Positions 27,821 to 35,829 of a stretch of 58,618 nucleotides of DNA are shown here, one piece after another (position 1 is the stretch's first letter; the number at the start of each line of letters is the position of its first letter). Both the position numbers and the translations under genes were made by a program. Origin of the DNA: Candidatus Pelagibacter communis (GTDB lineage Bacteria; Pseudomonadota; Alphaproteobacteria; Pelagibacterales; Pelagibacteraceae); NCBI RefSeq assembly GCF_001179845.1, contig NZ_CVSB01000011.1:1-58618 (forward strand), read 5' to 3'. The notes under the pieces are model-generated. The model searched no databases. It was not told the origin of the DNA and saw only the letters and a program-made list of their open reading frames with translations.

Positions 27821-28886
27821 AATTATTTTCATCAACTTTATTTTCTAAATTATCATCAGTTTGTTTGTTTTCTGGTTTAGGAATTTCATCACTGTAAAAT
27901 TTTCTAACTAATTCCTCTTCTTTTAACCTTTGCTCTTCATCAAATTTTTTTTCCCATTCTTTTATTCGCCTATCTTCCTCTTCAATTCTCTCTTTTTCAG
28001 CTATTTCAGTTAGTCGAATTCTTTCATTTTCTTCTTCAATTCTTTTTTGTCTTTCCTCTTCTATCTTTAATTCTCTTTCTCTTTGACGTCTTTCATTTTC
28101 CTTATTTATTCTTTCACGTTCAGCTTCTTTGAGTTCTTTTTCTTTAATTCTTAATTCCTCTTCCTTGGCTCTTTGCTCAGCCTCTTCTTTTAAAATTTGT
28201 CTTTGAATTTCTTGCTGTCTTTCAGTTTCTAGATCTCTTAATCTTTCTTCCATTTCTTTAAGTTTTTCTTGCTCATATTTTAACTTTCTAGCTGCCTCTC
28301 TTAATCTTTGTTCTTCCTCAAGTCTATTTTTCCTTTCAATTTCTTTTAATCTTATTTTTTCTTGTCTTTCTTTTTCTTTTTCATCTCTTTTTTTTTGAGC
28401 TTCAATTTCTTTATTTTTTAATTCCTCTTCTTTAATTTTAAATTTTTCTTCTCTAATTCTTTGTCTCTCTAACATCTTCAGTCTTAAATCTTCCTGTTTA
28501 AGCTTTCTTGCTTCTTCTCTAAGTTTTCTTGTTTCTTCGTCTTTTATTTTTTTCTGCTCTATTTTAATTCTCTGAGCTTCTATTTTTTGTCTTTTGTCTT
28601 CATTCTTTTTTTCTTGCTTTTCATTTTCAATGATTAATTTTTTTTGAAAAAGAAGTTTTTTTCTTTCCTCTTTTAATTCGTCTTGTTTAGCTTTTTTTGC
28701 TAATTTTTTTTCTAAAATTAATTCTCTTTTTTTTTCTTTTTCTAATTTTTTTTGTAATGCTAAATCTTTTTTAACTTTATTTTTTTTGATATTCTCTAGA
28801 AATGAAGAGAATTTATTTTTTGGTTTATTTAATGGATCAAATAAATTTTTTTTAATTTTTTTATTAATATCTTTTATTGAAACCAT
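27810..28886 (-). CDS. Long charged alpha-helical (coiled-coil/SAH-like) protein
   Basis: 358 residues. From about residue 33 to 320 the sequence is almost only Glu, Lys, Arg, Gln, Leu and Ile, with no proline or glycine, so a continuous helix of nearly 290 residues is expected. Repeating units such as EERLRD and REAARKLK suggest coiled coil mixed with a single-alpha-helix pattern of i/i+4 Glu-Lys pairs. There is no signal peptide or membrane segment; the C-terminus is acidic and Asn-rich. Function unknown; a structural or scaffold role is an inference. Minus-strand transcription starts in the 215-base gap shared with the small-RNA candidate. Confidence 0.75.
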   Translation of the reverse strand: MVSIKDINKKIKKNLFDPLNKPKNKFSSFLENIKKNKVKKDLALQKKLEKEKKRELILEKKLAKKAKQDELKEERKKLLFQKKLIIENEKQEKKNEDKRQKIEAQRIKIEQKKIKDEETRKLREEARKLKQEDLRLKMLERQRIREEKFKIKEEELKNKEIEAQKKRDEKEKERQEKIRLKEIERKNRLEEEQRLREAARKLKYEQEKLKEMEERLRDLETERQQEIQRQILKEEAEQRAKEEELRIKEKELKEAERERINKENERRQRERELKIEEERQKRIEEENERIRLTEIAEKERIEEEDRRIKEWEKKFDEEQRLKEEELVRKFYSDEIPKPENKQTDDNLENKVDENNSKN

Positions 28887-28971
28887 GATTTAAATTATCA
28901 ATTTCAATTTAAACCCTAAATATTGTGTGTGGTTAAATTGAGTTTTTCAAAAATCTAAATACAACTTTAAA

Positions 28972-29000
28972 TTGTTAGTACTTATATTAGTTGATAAAGT
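28972..29000 (+). promoter_or_regulatory. Possible sigma-70-type promoter for the small-RNA candidate
   Basis: TTGTTA at 28972-28977 and TAAAGT at 28995-29000 are separated by 17 bases. The -10 match is moderate. A start near 29007 would begin just before the first stem-loop at 29013. No plus-strand gene follows for more than 3 kb. Confidence 0.4.
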
Positions 29001-29006
29001 ACATTT

Positions 29007-29096
29007 TCAACTATTAAGTGTTCATAAAAATGCAAAGAATCACTTAATTTAAATTTGTGAGGTGATGGAGGGAGACTGAAGTCACCTCTTTTTTTT
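29007..29096 (+). ncRNA. Candidate small RNA with two stem-loops and terminator
   Basis: Two tandem stem-loops lie in the gap between divergent and terminal ends of minus-strand genes. Stem 1 pairs ATTAAGTG (29013-29020) with CACTTAAT (29041-29048) around a 20-base loop. Stem 2 pairs GAGGTGA (29059-29065) with TCACCTC (29082-29088), and its 16-base loop contains GGAGGGAG. It is followed at once by eight T (29089-29096), the form of an intrinsic terminator on the plus strand. No coding frame fits. I cannot assign an RNA family. Confidence 0.5.
29059..29096 (+). terminator. Intrinsic terminator, plus strand
   Basis: A 7-bp GC-containing stem (29059-29065 / 29082-29088) followed by eight T. The T-run is on the plus strand only, so it does not serve the minus-strand genes on either side; this is the main evidence for a plus-strand transcript here. 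Confidence 0.65.
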
Positions 29097-29101
29097 GCTA
29101 T

Positions 29102-29887
29102 CTATAATTTTAAGTATTCGTAAAAAAATTTAATCGAAACAACTAAAAGAAAAATTCCAAAAAACTTACTAATTTTATTCTTATCAATACTATGAACTGT
29201 TTTAGCTCCTAACCTTGCCATAAAAGTTGTAATGGGTATGAAAATTAAAAAAGCAGGGATATTTATAAAACCAATACTTAGTGGAAGACTTGAGTTTAAA
29301 TAATTTCCTGAAATTAAAAAACCTATTGCTCCAAATAAAGCAATTAAAAAACCTATAGCTGCTGCACTTCCTATTGCTTTATTAATTGAATAACCAAAAA
29401 ACTTAAGGATAGGTACATTCATTACGGCTCCCCCTATACCCATAGGAGCAGATATAAATCCAACAATAAAACCAAGAATTACTTTTAAATGTAATTTCAT
29501 TTTGACAATTATGTTTTGTTCTTTTTCTTTTATTAAAAGTAAGTAAATTCCTAAAAATAAAATCATTATAGAAAAAAATAAAACTAAGGATTTAGTTTTT
29601 AAAGAAGCTGCAAAAGCAGTACCAACAATAACTCCTAGTATAACAAACAGACCGTAATTCTTAACAATATCAAAATCAACTGCTTTAAATTTATGATGTG
29701 TTAAAACTGAAACTGTAGAAGTTGGTATTATAATTGCAAAGGAAGTTCCTACAGCAAGGTGCATAACATATTGAGGATCAATTTCTAAAGAACCAAAAAT
29801 AAAATATAAAAAGGGAACAGTTATTAACCCTCCGCCAATACCAAATAATCCTGCAACAAAACCAACTGGTATTGCTGTTAAAGCCAT
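29102..29887 (-). CDS. TauE/SafE (TSUP) family membrane transporter
   Basis: 261 residues with about eight hydrophobic segments in two related halves. Each half opens with the family glycine pattern: GLFGIGGGLITVPF near residue 15 and APMGIGGAVMNVP near 147. TSUP proteins move sulfite, sulfoacetate, taurine-derived or other organic anions across the inner membrane; the substrate here is unknown. It follows dusA on the same strand after a 40-base gap, with no obvious functional link. Confidence 0.85.
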   Translation of the reverse strand: MALTAIPVGFVAGLFGIGGGLITVPFLYFIFGSLEIDPQYVMHLAVGTSFAIIIPTSTVSVLTHHKFKAVDFDIVKNYGLFVILGVIVGTAFAASLKTKSLVLFFSIMILFLGIYLLLIKEKEQNIIVKMKLHLKVILGFIVGFISAPMGIGGAVMNVPILKFFGYSINKAIGSAAAIGFLIALFGAIGFLISGNYLNSSLPLSIGFINIPAFLIFIPITTFMARLGAKTVHSIDKNKISKFFGIFLLVVSIKFFYEYLKL

Positions 29888-29927
29888 TAATAAAATAATA
29901 TAACTATATTCGTTTGTTAATATTGAA

Positions 29928-30920
29928 TTAAGCAGACTGCCCTACTATATTATCTACATTATTGAATTTAATTTTATCCATAATGTGATCAATTTTTTTC
30001 ACATCAGCATCTCTTACACACATGTTTTCACTTAAATATCTTTTCCAATAACTTGCACCTGTCTGACCATGAAATAAGCCAAGAGTATGTCTCATGATTT
30101 GATTTAATCTTGTTCCCTTTTTTAATTCTTCTTTAACATAAGGAATGAGTTGTTCAATTACATTTTGTCTACTTGGAACATCCTCATTATTGAATATTTC
30201 TCTTTCAATATCTGCTAATAAATAAGGGGTGTGATATGCAGCTCTTCCTATCATTACACCATCTGTTTTTTCTAAATGAGGTTTTATTTCATCTACTGAA
30301 GTTATTCCTCCATTGATAATAATCTCTTCATTTGGAAAATCTTTTTTTAATTTATAAACATATTCATATTTTAAAGGAGGAATATTTAAATTTTGCTTAG
30401 GTGTAAATTTACCTAACATTGCTTTTCTTGCATGAATGATAAAAGTTTTAACCCCTGTTGCTTTTAGAGTAGAAATGAAACTATGTAAATTTTCATAATC
30501 TTCTACATCATCGTAACCAATTCTTGTTTTTATAGTTACTGGTAGTTTTGTAACAGATTGCATTTTACTTAAACAATCTGCCACTAAATTTGGCTCTTTC
30601 ATTAAACAAGCACCAAATCTATTTTTTTCAACTTTTTTACTAGGGCAACCTAAGTTTAGATTGATTTCATCATAACCAAAATCTTCACCTACTTTAGTAG
30701 CTTCAGATAAAAGTTTTGGAGAAGAGCCTCCTAATTGAAGTGCTACAGGTTTCTCATTGATATTAAACTCTAATAACTTTTTTTTATCTCCTCTATCTAT
30801 AGCTTCATCGACTACCATCTCAGTGTAAAGAAGAGTGTTTTTAGATATTAATCTTAGAAAAAATCGTTCATGACGATCTGTGCAATCCATCATAGGAGCA
30901 ACTGATACTTTCCTATTCAT
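29928..30920 (-). CDS. dusA: tRNA-dihydrouridine synthase A
   Basis: 330 residues, a flavin enzyme reducing uridine 20/20a in the tRNA D-loop. The N-terminus VSVAPMMDCTDRHERFF is specific for DusA. NLGCPSKKVEKNRFGACLMK carries the catalytic Cys, KTRIGYDD the substrate-contacting Lys, and NGGITS and GRAAYHTPYL the FMN phosphate site. It lies 22 bases downstream of rpoZ. Confidence 0.95.
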   Translation of the reverse strand: MNRKVSVAPMMDCTDRHERFFLRLISKNTLLYTEMVVDEAIDRGDKKKLLEFNINEKPVALQLGGSSPKLLSEATKVGEDFGYDEINLNLGCPSKKVEKNRFGACLMKEPNLVADCLSKMQSVTKLPVTIKTRIGYDDVEDYENLHSFISTLKATGVKTFIIHARKAMLGKFTPKQNLNIPPLKYEYVYKLKKDFPNEEIIINGGITSVDEIKPHLEKTDGVMIGRAAYHTPYLLADIEREIFNNEDVPSRQNVIEQLIPYVKEELKKGTRLNQIMRHTLGLFHGQTGASYWKRYLSENMCVRDADVKKIDHIMDKIKFNNVDNIVGQSA

Positions 30921-30942
30921 GGTATAACTTTATATTATTTTT

Positions 30943-31479
30943 TTATGAGTTTGAAGCTTCAGTGTCGTCTGAAGATACGTCTGCTTCTTGATTTTCTGAC
31001 TCTGATACTTCATCTAAAGAAACTTCTCCTTGCTCATTCATAGTTTCTTCTCCTACTGAATTATCAACATCTGCTGTAGCTGTTTCAGATAGTTCAGCTA
31101 AATCTTCTTTTGTTACTTGAATTTTTTCCGGAGTTTTTCTTGCTCTTTTAGATGGTAAAATTGGAGTACCACTTTTTGAAATTTCACCTTTATATAGGTT
31201 TTCAAAATCATCACCTATATCTTCATCATCCTCAGCAATATCGTCAACTTGCTCAACATGTTTTCTAAGTTTGTAAACGGCGCTATCAGTTAAATCTGAA
31301 ACTTTAATTTTTTCTTCGGCAATTTCTCTTAATGAAATAACCGTGTTTTTGTCGTTATCTCTATCAATTGTTGGTTCTATTCCTGCATTTAATTGAGTAG
31401 CTCTTTCTTTAGCAACAAGTACTAATTCATAAGGACTCTCTACTTTATCTATACAGTCTTCTACGGTAACTCTAGCCAT
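30943..31479 (-). CDS. rpoZ: RNA polymerase omega subunit with long acidic C-terminal extension
   Basis: 178 residues. The first 60 or so match omega: MARVTVEDCIDKVESPYELV, LVAKERATQL, and the DKNTVISLREIAEEKI helix. Omega helps fold and hold the beta-prime subunit. Family members are usually about 70-130 residues. Here roughly the last 100 residues are an acidic, low-complexity tail rich in Asp, Glu and Ser, interrupted by a basic patch (PSKRARKTPEK near 110). The extension is part of one uninterrupted frame. Confidence 0.88.
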   Translation of the reverse strand: MARVTVEDCIDKVESPYELVLVAKERATQLNAGIEPTIDRDNDKNTVISLREIAEEKIKVSDLTDSAVYKLRKHVEQVDDIAEDDEDIGDDFENLYKGEISKSGTPILPSKRARKTPEKIQVTKEDLAELSETATADVDNSVGEETMNEQGEVSLDEVSESENQEADVSSDDTEASNS

Positions 31480-31522
31480 GCGGAGTATCTACACAGTGAG
31501 TCTTTAAAAATCAAGGGCTATT

Positions 31523-32728
31523 TTATAAATAATTAGGATTTAGCTTATTTTTAACCAAATAAAGAAGAATAATTGAACCAAAGATATAAGTTCCTGAAAC
31601 AACGGCTATCTGTTCAATTGAAAAGCCAATATCAATCAGAAAGCCAAATAGAGCCGTACCAAATGCTGTTGAAAATACCATCAATGCAGTTGTTAAGGCT
31701 TTTATAGACCCAATATATTTAACACCATAAATCTCAGCCCAAGTTGAGGAACCAAGTACGTTTGCCAAACCATTTGTCACCCCCACTAAACCAAAAAATA
31801 CAAAAGATGAAAGTGGTGCATTAAAATAGTAGAGAACTATAGTGCCAAAAAGAAGTGGGATATTCATATAGATTAATAATTTTCTACTTGAAAATTTATC
31901 AATTAAAAAACCAGATATAAAAAGAGTAATCACCGATAAAATTGAGTAAGCCATAAATGATTGTGCAATAACATAAGGTCCCCACTCTTTAGAAGAGGAT
32001 ATAAAAGACTGATAAACAAAAGATCCTGTTGCAATCCATGGCATTGCTAACATCGTCATACAAATAATGTAAAATCTATAATCTTTTAAAACTTCTATTC
32101 TTTTCCATTGTTTAATTTCTTTATTATTCTCTTCTATTTTAGATTCTTCTCTCGTATCAAGCTTAACATCTTTAACTAAAAGAAAAGTTGCAACAGGTAG
32201 AACAAGTATAACTAAAATAGAAATTGAAACCCAAATATCTCTCCATTCTATAAAAGTTAATAAAAAAACAATTAAAACTGGCATTATAAATTCAGCCAAT
32301 GACAATCCTAACCAACCTGTACTTAAAGCCCTACCTCTATTTTTTTCAAAAAAACGAGATATGGTTGTTGTAGCTGTGTGACTTGATAACCCTTGTCCAG
32401 CTAAACGCATTAAAAAAATTCCTACAAATAAAAAAATAACTGATGAAATTTTTGAAAATATAAAACAGGAAGCTGATAAAAAAATTATTACATAAGATGC
32501 AAATTTTAATATGTTTACATCATCTATTTTTTTTCCTATCCAAACTAAAACAATACTACTTAATAAAGTGGCTGATGCATAAATTGAGCCAAATTGTCCA
32601 TGTGTAATTGATAAGGCGTCTCTAATACTAGAATTAAATAAGCCAAGAAAAAAACTCTGTCCAAAACTTGAAAAAAATGTAAAAATAAATCCAAATACAA
32701 TTACTTTTAAACTTAAACTTTTAAACAT
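31523..32728 (-). CDS. Major facilitator superfamily transporter
   Basis: 401 residues with about twelve hydrophobic segments and a hydrophilic loop in the middle (EESKIEENNKEIKQW). The segment between helices 2 and 3 (GKKIDDVNILKF) is a variant of the MFS GxxxDRxGRR motif, and GFLIDKFSSRK repeats it in the second half. Substrate unknown. It is read divergently from the dehydrogenase gene across only 12 bases, so the promoters of both must lie inside coding DNA, which hints at shared control. Confidence 0.86.
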   Translation of the reverse strand: MFKSLSLKVIVFGFIFTFFSSFGQSFFLGLFNSSIRDALSITHGQFGSIYASATLLSSIVLVWIGKKIDDVNILKFASYVIIFLSASCFIFSKISSVIFLFVGIFLMRLAGQGLSSHTATTTISRFFEKNRGRALSTGWLGLSLAEFIMPVLIVFLLTFIEWRDIWVSISILVILVLPVATFLLVKDVKLDTREESKIEENNKEIKQWKRIEVLKDYRFYIICMTMLAMPWIATGSFVYQSFISSSKEWGPYVIAQSFMAYSILSVITLFISGFLIDKFSSRKLLIYMNIPLLFGTIVLYYFNAPLSSFVFFGLVGVTNGLANVLGSSTWAEIYGVKYIGSIKALTTALMVFSTAFGTALFGFLIDIGFSIEQIAVVSGTYIFGSIILLYLVKNKLNPNYL

Positions 32729-32740
32729 AGAAAAAAAATT

Positions 32741-33616
32741 ATGACTTGTAATGTTGCTTTCATAGGTCTTGGGGTTATGGGCTACCCAATGGCTGGATAT
32801 ATATCAAAAGCCGGACACAATGTAACTGTTTTTAATAGAACTAAATTTAAAGCTGAAAAATGGATTGGTGAATATAAAGGTAAAATGGCCAATACACCTG
32901 CGGAGGCTGCAGATGGTGCCGATTTTATTTTCACATGTGTTGGTAATGATGATGATTTAAGAGAAGTAGCAACTGGAGAAAATGGATTATTTAACACAGC
33001 AAAAGCTGGGTCCATTTTTATTGATAACTCAACTGTATCTGCAGAAGTATCAAGAGAATTAAATAAAAAAGCAAATGATAAAGGGTTTAGTTTTTTAGAT
33101 GCCCCTATTTCAGGTGGACAAGCTGGTGCTGAGGGCGGAATACTAACAGTAATGGTTGGTGGCGATGAAGAAGTGTTTAAAAAGGCTGAATCTGTGATTG
33201 ATTGTTACAGTAAAAAAGTAAAATTAATTGGTCCTTGTGGAAGTGGTCAGTTAACAAAAATGATGAACCAAATGTGTATTGCTGGAACAGTTCAAGGTTT
33301 ATCAGAGGCAATTAATTTTGGAATAAACGCTGGTTTAGATATGGATAAAGTTATGGAAACTATATCTAAAGGTGCAGCACAATCTTGGCAAATGGAAAAT
33401 AGATACCGAACTATGACTGATGATAAGTTTGATTATGGTTTTGCTATTGATTGGATGAGAAAAGATTTAAAAATTGCAATCGAGGAAGCAAAAAAAAATG
33501 GTTCACCTGTGCCTATAACAGAAATTATTGATGGCTATTATGCTGAAGTTCAAAAAATGGGTGGAAATCGTTGGGATAGCTCAGGTTTGATTGCTAGATT
33601 AAAAAAGAAAAAATAA
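32741..33616 (+). CDS. 3-hydroxyisobutyrate dehydrogenase / 2-hydroxy-3-oxopropionate reductase family
   Basis: 291 residues, beta-hydroxyacid dehydrogenase family. FIGLGVMGYPMAGYI is the NAD(P)-binding signature at the N-terminus, DAPISGGQAGAEGG binds substrate, and GSGQLTKMMNQM contains the catalytic Lys. The C-terminal DWMRKDLKIA contains the second conserved Lys. Possible substrates include 3-hydroxyisobutyrate (valine breakdown), tartronate semialdehyde or 4-hydroxybutyrate-type compounds. The divergent MFS carrier may import a related acid, which is an inference. Confidence 0.88.
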   Translation: MTCNVAFIGLGVMGYPMAGYISKAGHNVTVFNRTKFKAEKWIGEYKGKMANTPAEAADGADFIFTCVGNDDDLREVATGENGLFNTAKAGSIFIDNSTVSAEVSRELNKKANDKGFSFLDAPISGGQAGAEGGILTVMVGGDEEVFKKAESVIDCYSKKVKLIGPCGSGQLTKMMNQMCIAGTVQGLSEAINFGINAGLDMDKVMETISKGAAQSWQMENRYRTMTDDKFDYGFAIDWMRKDLKIAIEEAKKNGSPVPITEIIDGYYAEVQKMGGNRWDSSGLIARLKKKK

Positions 33617-33619
33617 TTT

Positions 33620-34225
33620 GTGACGGATACAGTTCCTTATTACGAGGACTTTACAGAGATCAAAAAGAAAATTTGGTCAATGCTAGATAATGCTGTTAAA
33701 GACAGAAGTTCTCCTTTTCGAATACCAGTATTTATTTGTGGTAATCAATCAGACTTTGATGGACGAATTGTAGTTCTTAGAAAATCTGATCAATCAAATA
33801 ATCTAGTGCAATATCATAGTGATATACGATCAGATAAAATTGAAAAGTTAAAAGCAAATAAAAACGCAGCATTGTTGTTTTATGATAAAGATGAAAAAAT
33901 ACAGGTTAGATTGAAAGTTGAATGTACTGTTAATCACAATAATGATGTAACAAAAGAATCTTGGTCTAAAACCCAACATATTAGTAGAAAATGTTATTTA
34001 GTTGATAATGGTCCAGGAACTGAGTCAGATTTACCTACCTCTGGACTAAGACCAGAATTAGATAATTTTGATTATACTAAAGAACAAAGTGAGGAAGGTT
34101 ACAAAAACTTTACTGTCATTCAGTGTAAAATTAAAACTATAGAATGGCTTTATTTAGCAGCTAAAGGTCATCGAAGAGCAAAATTTAATTTAGAAAATAA
34201 TAAAGATACCTGGTTGGTTCCATAG
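33620..34225 (+). CDS. Pyridoxamine-5'-phosphate oxidase-like FMN-binding protein
   Basis: 201 residues with the FMN-binding split-barrel pattern: DGRIVVLRKSD, QYHSDIRSDKIEKLKANKNAALLFYD and the C-terminal IEWLYLAAKGHRRAKF. It is nearer to the PNPOx-like putative flavin oxidases than to PdxH, since the PdxH C-terminal signature is not clear. The frame starts at GTG (33620), three bases after the dehydrogenase stop, without a strong ribosome-binding site. Substrate unknown. Confidence 0.75.
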   Translation: MTDTVPYYEDFTEIKKKIWSMLDNAVKDRSSPFRIPVFICGNQSDFDGRIVVLRKSDQSNNLVQYHSDIRSDKIEKLKANKNAALLFYDKDEKIQVRLKVECTVNHNNDVTKESWSKTQHISRKCYLVDNGPGTESDLPTSGLRPELDNFDYTKEQSEEGYKNFTVIQCKIKTIEWLYLAAKGHRRAKFNLENNKDTWLVP

Positions 34226-34429
34226 ATGGTTACTGGATATATATTTACAGCATTTCTTATAATTTTAGGATTAGCTGTAATGAGATTTGGAAGTATCCAT
34301 TTTAAAAAATTTAAAGAGGGTAAAACCAAAATTAAATCTAAGTTAAGTGGGCAATTATCTTTCTTAATTTTATTTATAGTAATAATTGGATTGATCATTT
34401 ATTCGGTAAACGATCTATTATTTAACTGA
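34226..34429 (+). CDS. Small two-helix membrane protein
   Basis: 67 residues with hydrophobic segments at about 5-20 and 44-62 joined by a strongly basic loop (KKFKEGKTKIKSK), which should face the cytoplasm. It starts immediately after the stop of the FMN-binding protein gene, so it is likely translated from the same message. Not recognised. It ends 13 bases from the convergent DUF1330 gene. Confidence 0.6.
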   Translation: MVTGYIFTAFLIILGLAVMRFGSIHFKKFKEGKTKIKSKLSGQLSFLILFIVIIGLIIYSVNDLLFN

Positions 34430-34442
34430 ACCAATTATTCTT

Positions 34443-34733
34443 TCAAATACCTTTAATAATTATATTTGTACCTTCGGAATTATCTAATCTTATTTGTTTT
34501 ATTGGTTTGTATTCTTCAGAATTGTACCATTCTAATGCTTTTTCATATGTAGGAAATTTAAGAATAATAATTCTAGGAAAATTTGTTTCACCATCAAAAA
34601 TTTGAAATTCACCAGCTCTTACTAAAAACTCTCCACCAAATTTTTTTACGAGTGGCGTAACCTTTTCAACATATTCTTTATAATTTTCAGGATTAGTTAC
34701 TTTTAATTGAGCTATCACGTAACCTGCTGGCAT
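34443..34733 (-). CDS. DUF1330 family protein
   Basis: 96 residues, a dimeric alpha/beta-barrel of the DUF1330 type. Characteristic segments are GYVIAQLKVTNPENYKEY, GGEFLVRAGE and FPTYEKALEWYNSEEYKPI. The biochemical role of the family is not established. It lies 9 bases downstream of the gamma-carbonic anhydrase-like gene on the same strand. Confidence 0.85.
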   Translation of the reverse strand: MPAGYVIAQLKVTNPENYKEYVEKVTPLVKKFGGEFLVRAGEFQIFDGETNFPRIIILKFPTYEKALEWYNSEEYKPIKQIRLDNSEGTNIIIKGI

Positions 34734-34742
34734 TTATCTCCC

Positions 34743-35255
34743 TTAAAAAATTGATTTCGAATATTTTTTCCAGTTATCTTGATAATGTTTTGTGTTTTCA
34801 AATACTGCTTTTTTCTCTTCCTCTGAAACTTCTCTAATAACTTTACCTGGTGAGCCAACAACCAAAGAATTATCTGGTATGATTTTATTTTCTGTTATCA
34901 AAGCTTTAGCTCCAATAATACAATTTTTACCAATATTAGCTTTATTTAAGATAACAGCTCCAATCCCAATTAAACTATTGTCTCCAATGGTACATCCATG
35001 AAGCATAACTAAATGACCAACGGTAACATTTTTTCCTACCTTTAAAGGGCATCCAGGATCTGTGTGTAATACGCTTCCATCTTGTACATTAGATCCTTCT
35101 CCAATATGAATATTTTCAATATCTCCTCTAAGCACTGCATTAAACCAAATACTTGTATTTTTTTCTAAAGTAACATCTCCTATTATTGTAGCATTCGGAG
35201 CTACCCAATTTTCGCCAGAGTTTTTTGGTTTTTTATCTTTTAAATCATAAAACAT
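34743..35255 (-). CDS. Gamma-carbonic anhydrase-like hexapeptide protein
   Basis: 170 residues of left-handed beta-helix repeats. Three histidines in the family metal positions are seen in VLHTDPGCP, VGHLVMLHGC (two His). The N-terminal APNATIIGDVTLEKNTSIWF is typical of YrdA/PaaY/CaiE-type proteins. Carbonic anhydrase activity is plausible but many relatives lack it or act as thioesterases. It is divergent from the redoxin gene with a 19-base gap. Confidence 0.86.
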   Translation of the reverse strand: MFYDLKDKKPKNSGENWVAPNATIIGDVTLEKNTSIWFNAVLRGDIENIHIGEGSNVQDGSVLHTDPGCPLKVGKNVTVGHLVMLHGCTIGDNSLIGIGAVILNKANIGKNCIIGAKALITENKIIPDNSLVVGSPGKVIREVSEEEKKAVFENTKHYQDNWKKYSKSIF

Positions 35256-35274
35256 AATCTATATATTTTACATT

Positions 35275-35829
35275 ATGCCTATACAAACTCCAATATGTGA
35301 TTTTGGTCAAAAAGCTATTCCATTTGAATTAAAATCTACTGATAATAAAATTCTTTCTTTAAATGATATCGAAGGTGAAAATGGAACTTTGATAATGTTC
35401 ATTTGTAATCATTGTCCATATGTAAAAGCTATTACAAAAGAATTAGTTGAAGATTGTAGTGAATTAAGCAAAATTGGTATCAACTCAGTTGCCATCTGCT
35501 CAAATGACTTTGTTAATTATCCAGACGACTCATTTGAAAATATGATCAAGTTTTCAAATGAAAATCATTTCAATTTTCCTTACTTACATGATGAAACTCA
35601 AGAAATTGCTAAAGCATATGATGCTGTATGTACTCCAGATTTCTTTGGCTACAATAAAAATCTAGAACTTCAATACAGAGGACGATTAAGAGAACTTAAA
35701 AAGTTTATTCCAGTTAAAGACGGAGAAAGTGATCTGCTAACAGCTATGAGACAAATAGCTGAAACTGGAAAAGGTCCTGAAGATCAAATACCCAGTGCGG
35801 GCTGTGGTATTAAATGGAAGCATGATTAA
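35275..35829 (+). CDS. Thioredoxin-fold (AhpC/TSA-like redoxin) protein
   Basis: 184 residues. A CNHC motif in MFICNHCPYVKA stands where thioredoxins have CxxC, followed by a cis-Pro-like PYLHD segment and DFFGYNKNLELQYRGR. This pattern matches the redoxin-domain proteins annotated as thioredoxin family or peroxiredoxin-like. No signal peptide, so probably cytosolic. Its TAA overlaps the ATG of the glycosyltransferase by one base. Confidence 0.8.
   Translation: MPIQTPICDFGQKAIPFELKSTDNKILSLNDIEGENGTLIMFICNHCPYVKAITKELVEDCSELSKIGINSVAICSNDFVNYPDDSFENMIKFSNENHFNFPYLHDETQEIAKAYDAVCTPDFFGYNKNLELQYRGRLRELKKFIPVKDGESDLLTAMRQIAETGKGPEDQIPSAGCGIKWKHD

Noticed and set aside
28021..28700. Internal sequence repeats in the coiled-coil gene as a tandem DNA repeat or CRISPR-like array
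   Set aside because: Similarity comes from repeated Glu/Lys/Arg codons with irregular spacing; there are no constant repeat and spacer units.
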